A DNA stretch of 64,000 bases from Vibrio ziniensis (GCF_011064285.1 NZ_CP049331.1:2852001-2916000); one strand, 5' to 3'. Counted from the first letter of the stretch, positions 1 to 8,009 are shown. Numbers and translations are program-made. Notes: generated by a model not told the origin, from the sequence alone.

Positions 1-118
1 TCGTCACCATTTCGGTATACAACAAAGTTTGCGATGTCATTAGACGGTGGAAGTAACGACAATGGCGGTCAGTCCAATCGAGCATCGGAGCGACAGATAA
101 TCGGAATGATGGATACAT
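1..118 (-). CDS. dusA: tRNA-dihydrouridine synthase A, 5' part (runs off the left edge)
   Basis: DusA reduces specific uridines in the D-loop of tRNAs to dihydrouridine with an FMN cofactor. Only the first 39 codons lie in the window, reading leftwards from an ATG at 118. The translation contains [18 protein letters not shown], the conserved DusA N-terminal signature with the flavin-barrel start. The first codons (MYPSFR) are not native: they lie inside the integrated element, which also supplies a GAGG ribosome binding site near 129-133. The displaced native start survives at 8436 in front of the same LSVAPMLDW sequence. Expression of dusA therefore now depends on element-borne upstream sequence. 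Identification is firm; the start is inferred from frame and ribosome binding site. Confidence 0.93.
   Translation of the reverse strand, partial: MYPSFRLSVAPMLDWTDRHCRYFHRLMTSQTLLYTEMVT
74..85. other. attL core
   Basis: CCAATCGAGCAT is identical at 8368-8379. Over the surrounding 31 bases (74-104 against 8368-8398) 26 match, and the differences fall mostly at third codon positions of the dusA frame. Sequence left of the core is native dusA; sequence right of it belongs to the element. The exact crossover point within the core cannot be read from one sequence. Confidence 0.85.
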
Positions 119-212
119 ATGAAAAACCTCTTTTAATTTCAACTACATAGTTCACAACATACCGCTTAGCGTCCTAACACATTTCATCCGGTTTTAGCCA
201 TTTTGCGCATAA

Positions 213-242
213 AGGGACAAATCAGGGACATACTAAGGGACA
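213..242 (+). repeat. Left-end triplet of 9-bp repeats (putative integrase arm sites)
   Basis: Three copies of AGGGACA start at 213, 224 and 236, that is 11 and 12 bp apart, close to one helical turn. The same motif in inverted orientation, again three copies with 12 and 11 bp spacing, lies at 8278-8309 near the other end. Symmetric phased repeats inside both ends of an integrase-coded element fit arm-type recombinase binding sites. They could instead be operators for the integrase gene at 370. Confidence 0.6.
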
Positions 243-369
243 AAATATCGCTCCCGATAGTTATAAGGCGGTGGATTATACATACCCTATTACTTTGCTT
301 CAATTGCAAACAGAAAGGGCACATTACTTCATCACTTCGAAACTCATACAACAACATCTGAGGTTCGAA

Positions 370-1452
370 ATGACAAAAGCCATTATTGAAAAAGTCACAA
401 CAAAAAGTGGGTTCAAGTATAAAGCACGAGTTCGATATCAACTCCCAAACAAAAAACGTTTTGAAAGAGCTAAAACCTTTAGCAAAAAAAATCATGCTCA
501 AAAATGGGCACAAGAACTAATTAAGCAAATAGAGTCAAATGGACTCCCAATAGAAGATACCTGTAAGAGCATTCTAATTGGTGATTTAATATCCCTTTAC
601 CTTGTAGACCCTTTCACATCTCGTGGCATAGGAAGATCAAAACGCGCAGTATTACAAAGACTTCGTACCTACGATATTGCTTTAATCGAAGCAGATAAGC
701 TAACAGCAAATCACATTGTTCTGCATTGCAAAACTAGACTGGAAGAACCAACAAAACCGCTTCCACAAACGGTTTACCACGATGTAACTTACCTTCGAAG
801 CGTAATTAATGTTGCTGAAACTATGTTTGGCTACAAAGCAAATCTAAGAGCACACGAGGAGGCTATTCCAACTCTAATAACCTACGGTTTAATTGCACGT
901 AGTAATAGCAGAGAACGACGGCCAACTCTCTCAGAGTTGCAAAAGATAGAGGAAGGATTACGAAAACGTCAGACCCATAGATCCTCGAATATACCCCTCG
1001 TGGATATATTTCACATTTCAATATATACATGCATGCGTATAGGTGAGATTTGCCGTGTTACATGGGAGGATTTGAACATTACCGCATCAACACTAACCAT
1101 TAAGAACCGTAAAGATCCTCGTATCAAGCAAGGAAATCACTGCACAATTCCGTTATGTGAAGAAGCATTAAATATCATTATAAAGCAAAATAAAGTCAAC
1201 GGAGAAGAACGAATCTTCCCTTTCAAACCGCAGTCTATCGGTGCTGCATGGCAGCGAGTATGTAAAGAACTGAAGATTGAAAACTTACACTATCATGATC
1301 TCCGAGCTGAAGGGGCTTGTCGCTTGTTCGAACAAGGATTAAACATTATCGAGATATCAAAAATTACCGGGCATAGAGACATTAATGTCTTAAATAATGT
1401 TTATTTACGTTTAGGCGTTCAAGCTTTGCACTCTCATTCACCATTAAAGTAA
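370..1452 (+). CDS. Tyrosine recombinase (integrase), first of a tandem pair
   Basis: Site-specific recombinase of 360 residues expected to integrate and excise the element at dusA. The catalytic set is complete: Arg223 in CMRIGEI, Lys in the NRKDPR hairpin, His309 and Arg312 in HYHDLR, His335 in TGHRD and the nucleophile Tyr345 in NNVYLRL. The N-terminal 60 residues have the short beta-rich, basic form of an arm-binding domain. An in-frame ATG at 271 exists, but the ATG at 370 has a TGAGG ribosome binding site six bases upstream and gives a normal N-terminus, so it was chosen. The next gene is a diverged paralog with the same layout. Which of the two acts at dusA cannot be told from sequence. 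Confidence 0.9.
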   Translation: MTKAIIEKVTTKSGFKYKARVRYQLPNKKRFERAKTFSKKNHAQKWAQELIKQIESNGLPIEDTCKSILIGDLISLYLVDPFTSRGIGRSKRAVLQRLRTYDIALIEADKLTANHIVLHCKTRLEEPTKPLPQTVYHDVTYLRSVINVAETMFGYKANLRAHEEAIPTLITYGLIARSNSRERRPTLSELQKIEEGLRKRQTHRSSNIPLVDIFHISIYTCMRIGEICRVTWEDLNITASTLTIKNRKDPRIKQGNHCTIPLCEEALNIIIKQNKVNGEERIFPFKPQSIGAAWQRVCKELKIENLHYHDLRAEGACRLFEQGLNIIEISKITGHRDINVLNNVYLRLGVQALHSHSPLK

Positions 1453-1460
1453 AGATTACC

Positions 1461-1489
1461 AATAGGCTATTTAACAGATAGCCTATTTT
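1461..1489 (+). terminator. Hairpin after first integrase
   Basis: AATAGGCTA and TAGCCTATT can pair around an eight-base loop and are followed by TTTTC, just after the integrase stop at 1452. It is a weak intrinsic terminator candidate. Confidence 0.5.
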
Positions 1490-1631
1490 CTCAAATTTGA
1501 TATTTCACGTAACAGTAAAAAGAATACTTGTATCAAAAAATAGTATTTTAACCCAAAAAACAAACTTACTTTGACTCAAAACACCAATAAATGCCAAATA
1601 TCAGTCAAATCATCCCAACTAAGGAATAATA

Positions 1632-2693
1632 ATGGCTGTGTATATTGAAACTAACTTTGGCAAAAAAGGCACAACTTATAAAGTTCGTTACCGCAATAAA
1701 CAAAAGAATAAATGTAAAACATTTAACAGCATAGTTGAGGCAGAAAGATATGCTAAAAAGCTCAAAAACCTATCGGCAACGATAATAAAAGACTCATCGA
1801 CTAAATTAACAGTCGGTGAGGTTATCCAAAGCCTTCTAGCAAATGAAAAAACCAAAGAAGCGATGAAAGGTGCTATTTCTAATTTGAAAATGCTACTGAA
1901 CTATGACATAGCTTTGATACGAACTAATGAATTACGCGCTTCTGACCTTATTAATCACTGTCAGCAACGTCAAAGCGATCTAACTCAACCAAGTCCTGCA
2001 ACGCTCTACCATGATATCACCAACATTATCTCTGCTTTAAAACTCGGTAAAAGCTTACATAATTTAAATATTGATATTAGTGGGTTGATCGAAGGCAAAT
2101 CTGCACTTTATAAGCTCAAACTAATCTCCAGCAGTACTCCTAGGTCTCGACGCCCAAAAAGCGAAGAAATAACTCAAATATTGGATTTAGCTGCTGATAT
2201 CCAGAACAACACCAAGACAAAACTTCCAATTCTCGACATATCTGACCTTGCTCTTGAAACAGCGATGAGGCGAGGAGAGATAACGAAAGTCAAATGGGGG
2301 GACTACAACCCCAAAAAAGCGACTCTCATCATTCGTGACCGTAAACATCCAACAAGACCAAGTGATCATCATATCTGGTTAAGTCCAAAAGCTATCGAGA
2401 TAGTGGAACGTCAAACAAGGGGACTGCCGAATGAACCAATTTTCCCGTTTTCGCCCAGCTCCATTACGATGCTATGGGGGAAAATGTGCAAACAACTTTG
2501 TATAAAAGATCTACATTTTCACGACTTACGATCTGAAGCAGCTTGCCGTTACTACCTTCAGCATTGGGACATTGTTCGAATAGCAAAACAAACCGGACAT
2601 AAAGATCTAAATACACTAAATAACTTTTATCTACGCCTAGGTCTAACCGACCGTCAACTACTTAAAAAGAACGAACATAACCCAAAGAATTAA
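1632..2693 (+). CDS. Tyrosine recombinase, second of the tandem pair
   Basis: Recombinase of 353 residues, clearly related to the preceding integrase throughout (shared N-terminal domain, YDIALI, LYHDIT, HFHDLRSEAACR, NNFYLRL). Catalytic residues visible: Arg213 in AMRRGEI, the RDRKHP lysine, His297 and Arg300 in HFHDLR, His323 in TGHKD, Tyr333 in NNFYLRL. Both copies therefore look active. A strong AAGGA site six bases before the ATG supports the start. The RepA-like gene begins four bases after its stop, so the two are probably co-transcribed. Two integrases in one small element may serve two recombination steps, two target sites, or a heteromeric recombinase. Confidence 0.9.
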   Translation: MAVYIETNFGKKGTTYKVRYRNKQKNKCKTFNSIVEAERYAKKLKNLSATIIKDSSTKLTVGEVIQSLLANEKTKEAMKGAISNLKMLLNYDIALIRTNELRASDLINHCQQRQSDLTQPSPATLYHDITNIISALKLGKSLHNLNIDISGLIEGKSALYKLKLISSSTPRSRRPKSEEITQILDLAADIQNNTKTKLPILDISDLALETAMRRGEITKVKWGDYNPKKATLIIRDRKHPTRPSDHHIWLSPKAIEIVERQTRGLPNEPIFPFSPSSITMLWGKMCKQLCIKDLHFHDLRSEAACRYYLQHWDIVRIAKQTGHKDLNTLNNFYLRLGLTDRQLLKKNEHNPKN

Positions 2694-2697
2694 TATA

Positions 2698-3720
2698 ATG
2701 ACAACTAATAAACAATTTTCTTATGCAGGAATGACTCTAACTAGAGGTTCAACTAACTATGATGCTAAACACTCTTGGTTAGTGAAAAATTTAATACGCA
2801 ATAAATCTTTAGGGGTGTTATATGGTATGCCAGACTCTTTCAAATCATTTACAACAATCGACCTTGCTTGTTCCATTGCTACAGGTAGAAAATATCATGG
2901 AGAAATAACTCAACAAGGCGCTGTCGTGTACATTGCAGCGGAAGGTCAACAAGGCATATCGCGAAGAATTAAGGCTTGGGAAAGAACTAATAATCTACTA
3001 ACAAATGACCTATGGGTTCTTGGTTCTAGTATGCCTTTAAATACTCCTAAAGCACAGAATGACTTTATCGAATTAATTAAGCAACTTGAAATAGCTAAGA
3101 AAGTTAAAGTTGAACTTATTGTAATAGACACTCTGGCAAGATGTATGGAAGGAGATGAAAATAGCCCTAGCGACATGGGGAAATTTGTAAGAGCTTGTGA
3201 TTTCATTCGCGGAGCTACTAATTCATCCATTCTATGCGTTCACCATTCTGGTAAAGATATAAATAAAGGAGCGAGAGGTAGTAATGCGTTAGTTGCCTCT
3301 ATAGATTTTGAATTTAAAATGAAACGTATTAAAGGTGATATTGCTGTAATGCTTATTAATACTAAGCAAAAAGATGCAGATACTGCCCCACCAATAACTA
3401 TACAGTATAAACAAGTCGACTTAGGCATTACTTGTGAAGAAGGTTTACCCATTACGTCGCTGGCAAATTTATCTCAGCACGCTCCAGATACACGAAACGG
3501 GATAAGTAACATTATAGATATAATCAACAAACATCCCTTAAAGTCGATGACTAGACATGAGCTAAATCAAGCCCTATTCCCATCGACAAGTAAGATACAA
3601 GATAGTGACAGACAAAAAATTAAACGTGCACTAGATACATTGATAAAAAAGAAACTTGTGACAATTGAAAAAAAAGGAGTGAATAGCACCAAAGCTGACA
3701 TCATTTCTATAATCCACTAA
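2698..3720 (+). CDS. RepA-like AAA/RecA-fold ATPase
   Basis: Protein of 340 residues of the RepA/AAA_25 type, hexameric RecA-fold helicases or ATPases of plasmids and integrated elements. Seen: Walker A GMPDSFKS at 43-50 (Asp and Phe replace the usual Gly positions, as in many RepA proteins), a Walker B strand IVIDT at 141-145, HHSGKD at 182-187 and GARGSNAL at 191-198. The last 90 residues look like a winged-helix module. It starts four bases after the second integrase, implying an operon. The family suggests replication of the excised circle, but no iterons or initiator partner were recognised next to it. Confidence 0.85.
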   Translation: MTTNKQFSYAGMTLTRGSTNYDAKHSWLVKNLIRNKSLGVLYGMPDSFKSFTTIDLACSIATGRKYHGEITQQGAVVYIAAEGQQGISRRIKAWERTNNLLTNDLWVLGSSMPLNTPKAQNDFIELIKQLEIAKKVKVELIVIDTLARCMEGDENSPSDMGKFVRACDFIRGATNSSILCVHHSGKDINKGARGSNALVASIDFEFKMKRIKGDIAVMLINTKQKDADTAPPITIQYKQVDLGITCEEGLPITSLANLSQHAPDTRNGISNIIDIINKHPLKSMTRHELNQALFPSTSKIQDSDRQKIKRALDTLIKKKLVTIEKKGVNSTKADIISIIH

Positions 3721-3722
3721 TC

Positions 3723-3765
3723 TGTGACAATATGCGCCTCCCTTTAGGGGGCGCAATCTGTCACA
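3723..3765. terminator. Long nested hairpin between convergent genes
   Basis: TGTGACA (3723-3729) pairs with TGTCACA (3759-3765), and inside it GCGCCTCCC (3734-3742) pairs with GGGGGCGC (3747-3754). It sits just after the RepA-like stop and before the convergent reverse transcriptase. There is no clear T-tract, so it may be a bidirectional terminator or a structural site such as a single-strand origin. Confidence 0.5.
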
Positions 3766-3810
3766 AGTGGATAGATTGTCGATATTGTAAATTAACAATA
3801 TTTGTAATAT

Positions 3811-4758
3811 TTATATTTTAGTCGGATATTTTTTAAGCTGTTCTATAACTTCAGAACCATACTTCACAGCCATTCTCTGTATGAATATTGGCTCTATATG
3901 TTTCGCAAATCCAAGGAGGCCTTTTAGCTTCATTATCTCTATAGGGTCTTTCAACTCACCAGTAGTAAATTTATGAATTAAAGAGCTTAAAACTCTTTTT
4001 CGCTTACGACCAATAGATAAGCGTCCATCATTAGTAATAGTAACACCTGTTATATGGCGATTATTTCTTTTCGATGCAAAGACTGTTTTACCCTCATTGA
4101 TACAAAGAAAATTAAACTCTGTATTTGCGAGTACATCTCTAGATAATAAACTTGGCACTTCAAATAATACATCTTTCAAGTTAGTACTAAATATTAGGTC
4201 ATCAGCATATCTCGTATATGTTATACCTAACTGCCTACATTTCTCATTCAACATTGAATCAAAAAAGAACATTACTGCATTAGACACAAAAGGAGAACTA
4301 GGAGCTCCTATACTTAACTGAAGATTATCGTTATGTCTTGTAGGCTTCCAAAAAAGCAGATTAGTTAAAACCATTTTATCAATGTCAGAAAGAACTACAC
4401 CATGCCGACTTATCGTATTGAGTAGGACTTCTGGTGTTATTGATGGAAAAAAGTCAGAGAAATCCATTTTCAATACATATCGATGATAACGGTGTCTATT
4501 AGCATTTCGTTTTATGCCAACTCCAACCTCATAAGCCATCGCAACACCATGCACTGGTAGATAGTCTCTTAGAATTTCAATACAAACTCGTTGTAGAGTC
4601 TTAATACTCTTAGCTGGTTGAGCAATTAAACGTGTACCACTGCCGTTTCTTTTGGGAATCTCGTATCTTTTATATCGTCGAGGAGCAGTTACAATTAGCG
4701 AAATGCAGGTACCTTTAGGAACTCCAGTAATTGTCGAAATTTTATTAATTAATTCCAT
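3811..4758 (-). CDS. Retron reverse transcriptase
   Basis: Reverse transcriptase of 315 residues that would copy the msd part of the adjacent retron ncRNA into a branched RNA-DNA hybrid (msDNA). Motifs in order: RLIAQPAKSIKTLQ (43-56), LKMDFSDFFPSI (96-107, first catalytic Asp), SIGAPSSP (149-156), YTRYADDLIFS with catalytic YADD at 184-187, and ITGVTI (236-241), matching the VTG motif typical of retron enzymes. Length is normal for the family. The start is six bases after the stop of the effector gene, preceded by GGAG. Effector then RT downstream of an ncRNA is the Ec86 (Eco1) arrangement, type II-A. Confidence 0.93.
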   Translation of the reverse strand: MELINKISTITGVPKGTCISLIVTAPRRYKRYEIPKRNGSGTRLIAQPAKSIKTLQRVCIEILRDYLPVHGVAMAYEVGVGIKRNANRHRYHRYVLKMDFSDFFPSITPEVLLNTISRHGVVLSDIDKMVLTNLLFWKPTRHNDNLQLSIGAPSSPFVSNAVMFFFDSMLNEKCRQLGITYTRYADDLIFSTNLKDVLFEVPSLLSRDVLANTEFNFLCINEGKTVFASKRNNRHITGVTITNDGRLSIGRKRKRVLSSLIHKFTTGELKDPIEIMKLKGLLGFAKHIEPIFIQRMAVKYGSEVIEQLKKYPTKI

Positions 4759-4764
4759 AAATAA

Positions 4765-5745
4765 TTACTCTCCTAGAGACTCGGTGATTTTAGTCCAAAC
4801 CAAACGACGTTTTTTCAAAGTTTGTTCTTGTTTGTCAGGATTCATCATAAAAGTCATTTTAATCTCAGCAAGTTTTGCATTACGGTCAAAGTTAGATGAA
4901 TCATTGAACTTACCGATAGTCACTTTCTGTAGGCTTAGTGATAAAGGATAAAAATAATCAACATAGCTGTATGTCTTTTTTCCAATAAGTTTAACTTTTG
5001 ATAACAAATATAGAAGACTAGATAACCTCTTATCAGAAACACAATTAATACCCATATAACTCAAAGACATTGCTATTTCTTGTTTCTTTATTGGAGCACA
5101 GAGTGATATCACATCATGAATTAAAAAAGCTAAGTGACCAGAGTTATTTATATCAAACTTTTCGGTTTTCGGGCTATTATTTAGCCTACTAAGTAAATCA
5201 TCCACCACCATATCAATATGCTCATATTGATATCTTTGTGAATCAGGAAAAGGATAAGAGGCAACACTATTTACTGCCGTTGATTGAAGTTGAGCTAAAG
5301 GACCTAAAGTTATAAATGAGTTAACTTCTTCGTAATGATCTTCAGGAATATAAACAAGCAATTTTGTAGACGAGGATGGATGATTACAAAAAAGACCAAA
5401 TTCTACTAACGAACCTGCGCTTTCTAAACACACGACTATCAGAGAAGCAATATTAGCAATATCCTCCTCAAACTGAAGCAGGTTTTTGTACTGACCATTT
5501 TGAAAATAATCTGAAAAAGATTCAGCAACTACCGTATTTTTCTCAATATCATCATGATGTTCATTTAAATGATTTAGAATTCGTTCTCTCAAACTTGAGG
5601 GAAAAGCTGTATCTGAGCCTTGGATTGGTCCACCACAAAGGAAGGTTATTCTTGGATGTAGATTTACTACAAAGGTCTGAAGATCAAGCCTCTTAAAGAG
5701 ATCTCCTATTTTTTTTTGATAGTCATCCTGAGCAGCGGAACTCAA
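4765..5745 (-). CDS. Retron effector: nucleoside deoxyribosyltransferase-like protein with C-terminal winged helix
   Basis: Protein of 326 residues resembling the Ec86 retron effector, a nucleoside deoxyribosyltransferase-like N-glycosidase held inactive by the RT-msDNA complex. Matching landmarks: PRITFLCGGP (31-40, nucleotide-binding loop), ESAGSLVEFGLF (108-119, with the Glu115 expected at the catalytic position) and SFITLGPL (143-150). The region from about 210 onward looks like the DNA-binding winged-helix part. The start is a TTG at 5745, supported by AGGAG seven to eight bases upstream; no ATG gives a complete domain. It lies between ncRNA and RT, probably in one transcript. By homology it acts in abortive anti-phage defence. 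Confidence 0.88.
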   Translation of the reverse strand: MSSAAQDDYQKKIGDLFKRLDLQTFVVNLHPRITFLCGGPIQGSDTAFPSSLRERILNHLNEHHDDIEKNTVVAESFSDYFQNGQYKNLLQFEEDIANIASLIVVCLESAGSLVEFGLFCNHPSSSTKLLVYIPEDHYEEVNSFITLGPLAQLQSTAVNSVASYPFPDSQRYQYEHIDMVVDDLLSRLNNSPKTEKFDINNSGHLAFLIHDVISLCAPIKKQEIAMSLSYMGINCVSDKRLSSLLYLLSKVKLIGKKTYSYVDYFYPLSLSLQKVTIGKFNDSSNFDRNAKLAEIKMTFMMNPDKQEQTLKKRRLVWTKITESLGE

Positions 5746-5820
5746 AGAACTACTCCTTTAGTTATTAGAAACTCGCTACATTGAATTACAAATAAGGCGG
5801 CTTAATTGCCGCCTTATTTG

Positions 5821-5989
5821 CCTTTACCTTAAGGAAGCGCAAGCTTCGCTTTGTGCGCTCCTGAGGAACGAAGGATCGTGCAAAGCGAAGCTTGCGCAGC
5901 CCTAAATGTCCTCAATAAACTGTGTGTCTGGCTAAACGCCCGACAAGATATAAGTTAACAGCGTCAACTCAGTATCCACGCGTAAAGGT
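5821..5989 (-). ncRNA. Retron msr-msd RNA
   Basis: Noncoding stretch directly upstream of the retron effector. Reading leftwards: a1 CCTTTAC (5988-5982) near the predicted 5' end; an msr hairpin AGTTGAC-GCT-GTTAACT (5969-5953); a second hairpin GTCGGGC-GTTTA-GCCAGAC (5944-5926); then a long msd hairpin whose perfect 17-bp arms are 5881-5897 and 5837-5853 around a 27-base loop; and a2 GTAAAGG (5827-5821) complementary to a1. The branching guanosine is expected just after a1, at 5981 or 5979. The a1-a2 duplex is only 7 bp, shorter than in Ec86. Boundaries are inferred from structure. Confidence 0.8.
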
Positions 5990-5995
5990 TGTGCC

Positions 5996-6024
5996 AGTAT
6001 AAGTGAATTTTTTCATTTATTCAA
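5996..6024 (-). promoter_or_regulatory. Retron promoter
   Basis: On the minus strand TTGAAT (6024-6019) and TATACT (6001-5996) are separated by exactly 17 bases. Transcription would start near 5989, placing a1 at the very 5' end of the retron RNA. Confidence 0.7.
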
Positions 6025-6027
6025 AAA

Positions 6028-6309
6028 TCATTTAATTAAAAGCGGAGGTATAGCCTGTTCAATAAGCTGAGTGATTTTCATTACAACCATCTTTATACAC
6101 TCATCAACAGTATCATCATCGTCTACATCAATAACCTTGCCGTCAGCTGCATAATTAGCGATTGAGGTGTAGATTAGTACATCTGTTATCTGATTCAGCC
6201 ATATTAGATCCACTTGGTAAACCGCTTTCGATTTAGATATAAATATTTGTTTTACTTTGGTTTTTATTGCTACATTTACCAAAGGAGACGTACTATTACA
6301 TAAAATCAT
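6028..6309 (-). CDS. Hypothetical protein, 93 residues
   Basis: Small acidic protein of unknown function. It has a hydrophobic first third, an acidic stretch VIDVDDDDTVDE near residues 59-70 and an amphipathic C-terminal helix. No recognised motif. It lies between the HUH-motif gene and the retron promoter and reads in the same direction. An AT-rich inverted repeat sits just upstream of its start (6311-6347), and a related repeat lies upstream of the HUH gene, suggesting shared control. An accessory role with its neighbour is possible but unproven. Confidence 0.55.
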   Translation of the reverse strand: MILCNSTSPLVNVAIKTKVKQIFISKSKAVYQVDLIWLNQITDVLIYTSIANYAADGKVIDVDDDDTVDECIKMVVMKITQLIEQAIPPLLIK

Positions 6310-6310
6310 A

Positions 6311-6347
6311 GTGTTTATTTACAAATTAATAAATTAATAAATAAAAC
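6311..6347. promoter_or_regulatory. AT-rich inverted repeat upstream of the 93-residue gene
   Basis: GTGTTTATTT (6311-6320) and AAATAAAAC (6339-6347) form an imperfect inverted repeat. The 13-mer TAATAAATAAAAC at 6335-6347 recurs exactly at 7248-7260 before the next gene upstream. It may be an operator for a shared regulator of the element. Confidence 0.45.
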
Positions 6348-7232
6348 TCAAATATTTGTCGTTAACTTAGGTAATTGAACTTTTTTAGACTTCTTATCTA
6401 TCGCTTTAGTCATAGAGTCAACCAATTGAACAAACTTATCACTTTGTATATCCTCTTGGAGCAAGAAATTAAGTGATTTAGTTATACGGTTATACTGGCG
6501 ATTCATCTGTTTTCGGTCTCCCAGCTCGAATGCCCTAAGCCATTTTTCACACTGGTTTAGTACTTTGTTGAGATTAGCCTCAATTAAAGTTAGTGACCTA
6601 TCTTGCTCTTCTCTTTGTCTCGCTGATTTTACTTTCCATTGCGGCACTCGCTTTTTTGCTGATTTAACATAGTTTTTTTTAGCTATGTAATCATTGTGAT
6701 CAATCCCCAGTTCATCTCTCACAGCAGCGTTAAAACTCAACTTAGCAGTATAAATTGCCCCCTTTTTCTGCAATTCACTAAGATACAAGCCGTTATTGTT
6801 AAACTTACCGATAACAACATGTAAATGATCACCAGTACCCAGTAAAGCATTTTGCTCTTGCTGATGTAAAACAGCTCGTACAATACCATTAAAATCTCTC
6901 GGGTTAAGCCCTATCGAATGGGACAGATTTGAAACGACTCTTTTTAGAATTGACTGCCATTGTTGTTTGGTTGGTCTAATTCCTTTCGGCAACGTGAATA
7001 CATACTCCATTGCTGCGAGAGGAGGCCTACCTCCTTTTCTTTTCATCGCCTGCTGTAGCCTACGCTTTTCACACTGATACTGAATATTCAAGCTGGTTTG
7101 CGCATTTCCCCAAATGTTAATTATGCGCTCTGTATTGGAATGGTTTTGATGATTTAAATTGTTTAGATATAGCTCACGAGCTGCCGTAGATTTAACGGAC
7201 TCTACGGTAACAGTCCAATTTTTAATACCCAT
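6348..7232 (-). CDS. Putative HUH-motif relaxase/replication-like protein
   Basis: Protein of 294 residues, rich in basic residues. The centre carries GDHLHVVI (134-141), where His136-Leu137-His138 is a good HUH metal-binding motif, and the preceding EYVFTLPKGIRP region (76-87) resembles the start of Mob/Rep-type HUH domains. Tyrosines at 182 and 188 or Tyr77 could be the nucleophile. The last third is helical and charged. HUH enzymes nick DNA at plasmid transfer or replication origins, so this protein could mobilize or replicate the excised element. The inverted repeat overlapping its start codon (7231-7262) would fit either an operator or a nick region. Family assignment is by motif only. 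Confidence 0.55.
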   Translation of the reverse strand: MGIKNWTVTVESVKSTAARELYLNNLNHQNHSNTERIINIWGNAQTSLNIQYQCEKRRLQQAMKRKGGRPPLAAMEYVFTLPKGIRPTKQQWQSILKRVVSNLSHSIGLNPRDFNGIVRAVLHQQEQNALLGTGDHLHVVIGKFNNNGLYLSELQKKGAIYTAKLSFNAAVRDELGIDHNDYIAKKNYVKSAKKRVPQWKVKSARQREEQDRSLTLIEANLNKVLNQCEKWLRAFELGDRKQMNRQYNRITKSLNFLLQEDIQSDKFVQLVDSMTKAIDKKSKKVQLPKLTTNI

Positions 7233-7262
7233 GTTTTATTTTAAATCTAATAAATAAAACAT
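7231..7262. promoter_or_regulatory. Perfect 11-bp inverted repeat at the start of the HUH-motif gene
   Basis: ATGTTTTATTT (7231-7241) and AAATAAAACAT (7252-7262) flank a ten-base spacer. The start codon of the HUH-motif gene overlaps the left arm. Candidate autoregulatory operator or oriT-like site. A 13-base part recurs at 6335-6347. Confidence 0.5.
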
Positions 7263-7396
7263 GGAGTATCAAACTTATTTATCTTGTCAGGTATAGTCAA
7301 GATAGTAATACCTTCCTCATTCTTCGAAAAGTATTACTACTTGTAAAGGGATTACATCACCTTTAAAACCCTGTCATTCAGGTAAAAAGAAGCTGA

Positions 7397-7711
7397 TCAA
7401 TAAGCTTCTTTTCCCCCCAATTTAAAAGAGTCTAAAAAAGCCTTACATTTAGCGAACAACTCGTATAGTTCTTCATCTCCATAGAAACCTTTATGGCGGT
7501 GTAGCACCAAATTTATAAACAACATCTTATACTTGCTATCAACGAAGTCCATTTGAGTTAAATCAACTCGTTGCTCATACGAAGATCTGTAGTAGCTACA
7601 AAATGCCGAACATAAAAAGTGTTTGGCGCGATGGTTATCCGCAAGTAGTAAGACGGCTTCCATTTCAGTTACAAACTGAGGCGTTTCAAGCTTAAGTATC
7701 GATAATTCCAT
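7397..7711 (-). CDS. Hypothetical protein, 104 residues
   Basis: Small protein without a motif I recognise. It contains AVLLLADNHRAKHFLCSAF near residues 19-37 and ends KAFLDSFKLGGKEAY; the composition suggests a soluble helical protein. It starts eleven bases after the PrtN-like gene stop on the same strand, so the two are likely co-transcribed from the 8010-8270 region. A link to control of the element is inferred only from position. Confidence 0.6.
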   Translation of the reverse strand: MELSILKLETPQFVTEMEAVLLLADNHRAKHFLCSAFCSYYRSSYEQRVDLTQMDFVDSKYKMLFINLVLHRHKGFYGDEELYELFAKCKAFLDSFKLGGKEAY

Positions 7712-7721
7712 CTCTCATCCT

Positions 7722-8009
7722 CTATAACGCAATATCTCTAAGTTCTTCCCATTCAGCACGAGCTTTGTCAGCTTGCTGAGTAATTAAGTTAGCCAAATCT
7801 TCAAGACTAACCATCCATTCTGATTTTTGGCTGTCATCTAACCGAAAAGCTGGTAACGATAGACTTTGAGTCCTAGCTTTTTTTAGTGCTGTATTGAATG
7901 ACATTCCTAAATATTCCACCGCTATTTCGTGTAAAGGAATCACTGGTGACATACCAAACTTCATAAGCAAAACAACTTTTGCATCTAGATTATTGAACTT
8001 AGTGATCAT
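7722..8009 (-). CDS. PrtN-like (pyocin activator family) protein
   Basis: Protein of 95 residues matching the pyocin activator PrtN family, which are small DNA-binding proteins: VIPLHEIAVEYLGMS, a basic middle, then LPAFRLDDSQKSEWMVSLED (53-72), which is the most recognisable block. The N-terminal part should form a helix-turn-helix that reads DNA in the manner of AlpA/Xis-like proteins. It is the first gene of the leftward operon and lies near the right end, a usual position for an excision or activation factor. Its target here is unknown. Confidence 0.75.
   Translation of the reverse strand: MITKFNNLDAKVVLLMKFGMSPVIPLHEIAVEYLGMSFNTALKKARTQSLSLPAFRLDDSQKSEWMVSLEDLANLITQQADKARAEWEELRDIAL

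Noticed and set aside
74..104. Likeness of the att region (GAGCATCGG...CGACAG) to the dispersed Vibrio repeat (GAGCATCGGTAGAACAGCG).
   Set aside because: The att sequence is fully explained as dusA coding sequence for LSVAPMLDW; the resemblance is short and likely chance.
5837..5897. The perfect 17-bp inverted repeat as a transcription terminator.
   Set aside because: No T-tract on either strand, and its position between a promoter and the retron effector fits the msd stem.
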